Source of the DNA: Niebla homalea
Taxonomy: Eukaryota > Ascomycota > Lecanoromycetes > Lecanorales > Ramalinaceae
NCBI GenBank assembly: GCA_019925105.1
Contig: JAHGAU010000008.1
Location: forward strand, 186,001 to 250,000
DNA length: 64,000 bases
Direction of reading: 5' to 3'
Below, in pieces: positions 60,763-64,000 of this stretch. A program made the translations under genes and the position numbers. Numbering within the stretch: the first letter of the stretch is position 1; each line of letters begins with the position of its first letter. The notes under the pieces were generated by a model. It made no database searches. It was not told the origin of the DNA and saw only the letters and a program-made list of their open reading frames with translations.

Positions 60763-61147
60763 CAAGTACGGTTGCATAGTCGTGTGGGGAAGACCGGTGC
60801 GTTGTGCATATCGATGTGGATTGATAGCTATGGACATTGTTGATTTCACTATTGATTCGGGTATGATGTTTTGGAGGGTAGAAGATCGCTAAGGGGCTAG
60901 CTAGGTACATCGTTTGAATTTGTTCGGAGCTGGTCTTGAAGATTGGAGGAGTTTTGATGGGAGGTGGTGGGTATGAAATTGGGTGCCTGGACGCTTCCTC
61001 TCGGCGGTATGAGCGGGCTGAAATCTTGCGCTGGAGGTCTGTAAGCTGTCACCTTGTAGAAGAGATGCCGGTGGCCGTAGACCGGTGGCCGTAGAGAGCT
61101 GGCCCAACGCTCAAATCTTTTAGTTCCAAGGTCCGAACGCCTGACTC

Positions 61148-62254
61148 TCATCCAGCATCCCTGATAGCTCTCGCTCTAGCCCTCCTCACCTCCTTATCCA
61201 CCCTCCTCGCCTGATTCATACTCCCTCCCCTGTCTTCCCGCTCCGCCCTTTCCATCTCAATGCCCTCCTCACTGACATCATCCAACATGAACCTCCCCCA
61301 ATACCCGCCTCTCCACCTCTGGACCACCCAGAGCGCCGCAGCCTCCACATCCGGCACCCCCCCCTTCATCAACCTTCCCGTTCGCCTCGCCACCCCTTCC
61401 AATAACGTAGTGATGTCATTAGTAGGCGCGGCTTCGGGGGTATACATGGTATAACAGCCCCAACCCCCCACCTTATTAACGTGATACAACAGATAATCCG
61501 CCAACATCACCGGCTGCACAATCGTATCCTTGACGCACCCACACAGCGCCAACTTCAACATCGCCTCCGCGTCGGGCACATACGGGACGAACACCCCGGG
61601 GGTATCCATCACATACACATCTTCCTCCATATCCCCCGCCCCGCCCTCGATGATCTTGACCGCCGTGCCGATTTTACGGGTGATGCCCGGTTGCGCGCCG
61701 GTTTGTGCCGCTTTGCCGCGCCCTGTGCCGGAATGGCGGAGCGAATTGAGCAGGGAGGATTTGCCAACGTTGGGCATCCCGACCACCAGGCATCGTGTCC
61801 CCGTCAGGGAGTCCCGGGCACGGGCGTGGTGTCTGATGAAGGCCAAGATCCGCCCGATGGAGGTGCGGTCCGTGTTGGACGCGAACATCACGCCCTCCAC
61901 CCCGCGGCTGCTTCCCGATTGCTTCATCATGAGGTTCTTGATCCGATCTTCCCGCTCCCGCACTGCTTCCCGTTGTCCCTCTCGCCTCCCATTTTCAGAA
62001 GGGGAAGGGAAACCGAGATCTCGTTTCGTGTAGAGGATGAGCCGGCGGGTCGAGCCCGACAGTTCGGCTTCGAATAGCGGGTTCAGGGAGGTGAGGGGGA
62101 CGCGGTAGTCGCGGCATTCGATGACCAGAGATATACCGGTTGAGAGGAGCGTTTTCATGCGGGTGAGGCCGGCGCGGTGGTGGCCTAGGAAGTAGGACCT
62201 GGGTAAGGACGGGAGCGGCGAAAAGGAGGGGCGGGGGATGAAGGGGGGTGGCAT
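61148..62254 (-). CDS. MTG1: Mitochondrial GTPase MTG1 (circularly permuted, YlqF/RbgA type)
   Basis: Single exon, 368 aa. The GTPase motifs are in permuted order: G4-like YTKRD (75-79) precedes G1 GMPNVGKSSL (159-168), then the G2 region QPGITRKIG (about 188-196) and G3 DTPG (217-220). The N-terminus (FIPRPSFSPLPSLPRSYFLGHH) is Arg/Ser/Pro-rich and acid-free, a likely mitochondrial presequence; RAGLTRMKTLL follows, as in RbgA-like proteins. These GTPases act late in assembly of the large mitochondrial ribosomal subunit at the inner membrane's matrix side. The C-terminus is extended and charged (RRVDKEVRRARARAIRD). The opposite-strand ORFs over this gene are shadows caused by GC-rich third positions. 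Confidence 0.92.
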   Translation of the reverse strand: MPPPFIPRPSFSPLPSLPRSYFLGHHRAGLTRMKTLLSTGISLVIECRDYRVPLTSLNPLFEAELSGSTRRLILYTKRDLGFPSPSENGRREGQREAVREREDRIKNLMMKQSGSSRGVEGVMFASNTDRTSIGRILAFIRHHARARDSLTGTRCLVVGMPNVGKSSLLNSLRHSGTGRGKAAQTGAQPGITRKIGTAVKIIEGGAGDMEEDVYVMDTPGVFVPYVPDAEAMLKLALCGCVKDTIVQPVMLADYLLYHVNKVGGWGCYTMYTPEAAPTNDITTLLEGVARRTGRLMKGGVPDVEAAALWVVQRWRGGYWGRFMLDDVSEEGIEMERAEREDRGGSMNQARRVDKEVRRARARAIRDAG

Positions 62255-62813
62255 GGCGATTATTTGAAGAATCTAGGTGAGGGTATAAAGGCCTGCTAGC
62301 GGGGGGTTGATTCTACTATATCTGGATGCTGGGTGAAGAGGTTCGTCCATGATGGGGGACCGATGGCTCTTCTGCAGGACGTAGTGGGGGCCCGGCTTTA
62401 TGGATCGATATAGATTGGCTGCATAGTTTATGTGGCATAAGTAGTGTGCGGTGGAGGGTCATGTTGCAGTCGCGGTGAGTCGGGAGACATGATGGAGACA
62501 GAGCTGAAAGATTTTTGGAGTCGAGGGTAGGCCGGAGATTGGTCGACGGAGCTAAAAGACTTGGGCAAATTCGTACTTGCGGGGCAGCATCTTAATAGAT
62601 TTACCGTGTTTCATTCACAGGCTGGCTTGCTGGCTTATCATCACAATGCTTTGGACTGCGAGATGAAGGAATTGACAATGATAGAGTGCTGATGCGGCTA
62701 CTGAACAGTCTGAACATGTCGCTACTTAGCCTGCTTCTCTACAGCCCGTAACGTGGGCGATTTGACACGATTTTCCTGTCCATCTCCTCTGCTTGGACGC
62801 TCGAACATCGACA
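62255..62813. promoter_or_regulatory. Divergent promoter region, MTG1 / cyclin
   Basis: 559 bp between divergent start codons; no gene and no assignable element. Confidence 0.4.
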
Positions 62814-63743
62814 ATGGCTGAAGAGTCCTCGACCCTCTCAGCTCTTTCAAATCCTCTCGTCACAGCCGACCAACTCACCACCACAAGTTCTCAACTAGAT
62901 GGGATCCCATCCGACCTCGAAGCATCACTCCGCTTCACCGGCGCACAACTGACCCAGGCAGCCGGAATCCTGCTGCACCTACCACAGGAACTCATTGTCC
63001 AAGCGATCGTCCTTTTCTACCGCTTCTACGTCGGCTCCGAAGGCGGTAGTTTCCTCATCAATTCTGTGCATGACGTCTCGGCAGCATGCATCTACCTTGT
63101 CGCCAAACCGTCCTTCCATCCAAAAGCTCCTCGCTCCGTCCTGAACGTCTACGCCTACTTGACCTCCTTTGTCTCACCATTACGCTCCAGTCTTGACCAT
63201 GCGTCTTCGGAAAAGCCAGACCCCCATTCCTACTATGTCAGTGAGGGTGAATACATCTCCCGGCGAGCCACACTCCTGCAGACAGAATCCATCATTCTCC
63301 GGGCCATCGCCTTCACCACGCAGGTCAAAGCCCCGCACACACTTGCATTGACATATCTGCAAACCCTGTCAGTGCTGCCCAACCCGCCAACGGAGAAGTC
63401 TACGGCGCTTGCCCGGCGGACTTTGGAGTATCTGAATACAGCGTTGTTCAGCCCGCAATCGCTGTATCTGACACATCAGCCGAATGGGCTGGCAATTGCG
63501 GCAATCTATCTGGCAGCGAGGGAGGTGGGACAGAAGCTGACCGAGGGGGAGTGGTGGGAAGTTTTTGATGTGGATCGGGAGGAGTTGGGATTTTTGGTGG
63601 TGGGGCTGGGAAGTGTGGAGGGTTGGGTGACGAAGGAGATGAAGGACCGGGAGAGGGATGGGACATTCATGGTCACGGTCATGGACGTGAAGAGAGAGTT
63701 GGGGAGGAGGAGTGCAGTAGAAGAGGCGGATGGGGAGGGGTGA
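62814..63743 (+). CDS. Cyclin, transcriptional type (cyclin L/K-like)
   Basis: Single exon, 309 aa, starting at ATG 62814; an upstream in-frame extension lacks an ATG. The first cyclin fold includes SLRFTGAQLTQAAGILLHLP and AIVLFYRFYV (about 38-73), then SVHDVSAACIYLVAKPSFHP (about 84-103) where classical cyclins have the A-C-x-x-L-A-x-K helix. A second fold follows (ESIILRAIAFTTQVKAPH, then LTHQPNGLAIAAIYLAAREVG). This arrangement fits cyclin L/K/T-type partners of CDKs that phosphorylate RNA polymerase II or splicing factors, rather than mitotic cyclins. The particular CDK partner is not deducible. The C-terminus is short, without the RS domain of animal cyclin L. It lies head-to-head with MTG1. 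Confidence 0.85.
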   Translation: MAEESSTLSALSNPLVTADQLTTTSSQLDGIPSDLEASLRFTGAQLTQAAGILLHLPQELIVQAIVLFYRFYVGSEGGSFLINSVHDVSAACIYLVAKPSFHPKAPRSVLNVYAYLTSFVSPLRSSLDHASSEKPDPHSYYVSEGEYISRRATLLQTESIILRAIAFTTQVKAPHTLALTYLQTLSVLPNPPTEKSTALARRTLEYLNTALFSPQSLYLTHQPNGLAIAAIYLAAREVGQKLTEGEWWEVFDVDREELGFLVVGLGSVEGWVTKEMKDRERDGTFMVTVMDVKRELGRRSAVEEADGEG

Positions 63744-64000
63744 TGAGAATTGTGCAGGAACTCATGTGCATTCCGATAATGAGTGCTGTCGGGACCCAGG
63801 CATCCTAGGGAAGTTCCAGTGGCGACGCTCGGACGATTGCCGTCGTATTCGGAGCGATTCATTCCAGGATACCCACATATGATTTCTGCATTCAGTAGAC
63901 ATGCTCAGTGAATACAGCGAATCTTACTGGATTGGGTTATTCCCATGGCTTATACATGTGGAGAGTTGAAACGCACAATGTGCATTACTCAAGACCTCTT
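63744..64000. other. Right-edge intergenic sequence
   Basis: Only the cyclin 3' flank is visible; no gene recognised. Confidence 0.4.

Larger units (their letters stand above)
52690..61147. other. Gene-poor region, 52.7-61.1 kb
   Basis: Base composition is normal, unlike the RIP block, but no conserved gene was found in 8.4 kb. Overlapping ORFs at 54.5-56.2 kb (longest 54958-55683, 241 aa, and minus 54606-55136, 176 aa) are rich in Cys, His and Trp codons but match nothing I know. They may be relics of a decayed gene. Repeats within it are listed separately. Confidence 0.4.

Noticed and set aside
61481..62077. Plus-strand 198-aa ORF over MTG1
   Set aside because: It is antisense to clear GTPase motifs; its length comes from GC-rich third positions in the real gene.

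Overview
The window is nuclear DNA of a filamentous ascomycete (Pezizomycotina). The evidence is short GT-AG introns (about 50-65 nt in most genes), orthologues of typical fungal genes (Rsr1-type GTPase, THO2, MTG1, HET-domain genes, a Zn2Cys6 regulator), and a retrotransposon heavily altered by repeat-induced point mutation (RIP), which is characteristic of this group. The species cannot be named from the sequence.

Layout: (1) 1-3.1 kb holds the 3' end of an unknown gene and a DHA2-type MFS transporter. (2) 3.6-8.9 kb holds a large broken minus-strand gene that joins two CbxX/CfqX-type AAA+ ATPase modules to a HET domain. (3) 9478-15167 is one Ty1/Copia LTR retrotransposon with matching 277-bp LTRs and a 5-bp target duplication. 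RIP has turned it into an AT-rich block, except for a GC-normal patch near 10.64-10.83 kb and the outer parts of the LTRs. (4) 15.3-35.9 kb mixes intact and dead genes. Intact are a MetX-like alpha/beta hydrolase, an Rsr1/Bud1-type GTPase, the methylcrotonoyl-CoA carboxylase beta subunit, a GNAT acetyltransferase, an NAD(P)HX epimerase and an amidase. Dead are a short-chain dehydrogenase, a Zn2Cys6 transcription factor and a second HET gene. (5) 37.3-50.4 kb is a core block: THO2 (2475 aa), electron-transfer flavoprotein beta and a disordered 740-aa protein. (6) 50.4-61.1 kb has almost no supportable gene, but holds a diverged direct repeat and several tandem repeats. (7) 61.1-64 kb has the mitochondrial GTPase MTG1 and a cyclin.

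Functionally, two mitochondrial genes touch leucine breakdown: MCC-beta, and ETF-beta, which takes electrons from the dehydrogenase acting one step earlier. The four pseudogenes all belong to accessory families (two incompatibility-type genes, a regulator, a dehydrogenase), while housekeeping genes around them read cleanly. That argues against poor sequence quality as the sole cause. The most interesting points are the AAA-AAA-HET architecture, the RIP-spared island inside the Copia element, and the dead regulator facing mccB.

Exon boundaries were placed by hand from splice signals, reading frame and family knowledge. No alignments or database searches were run.
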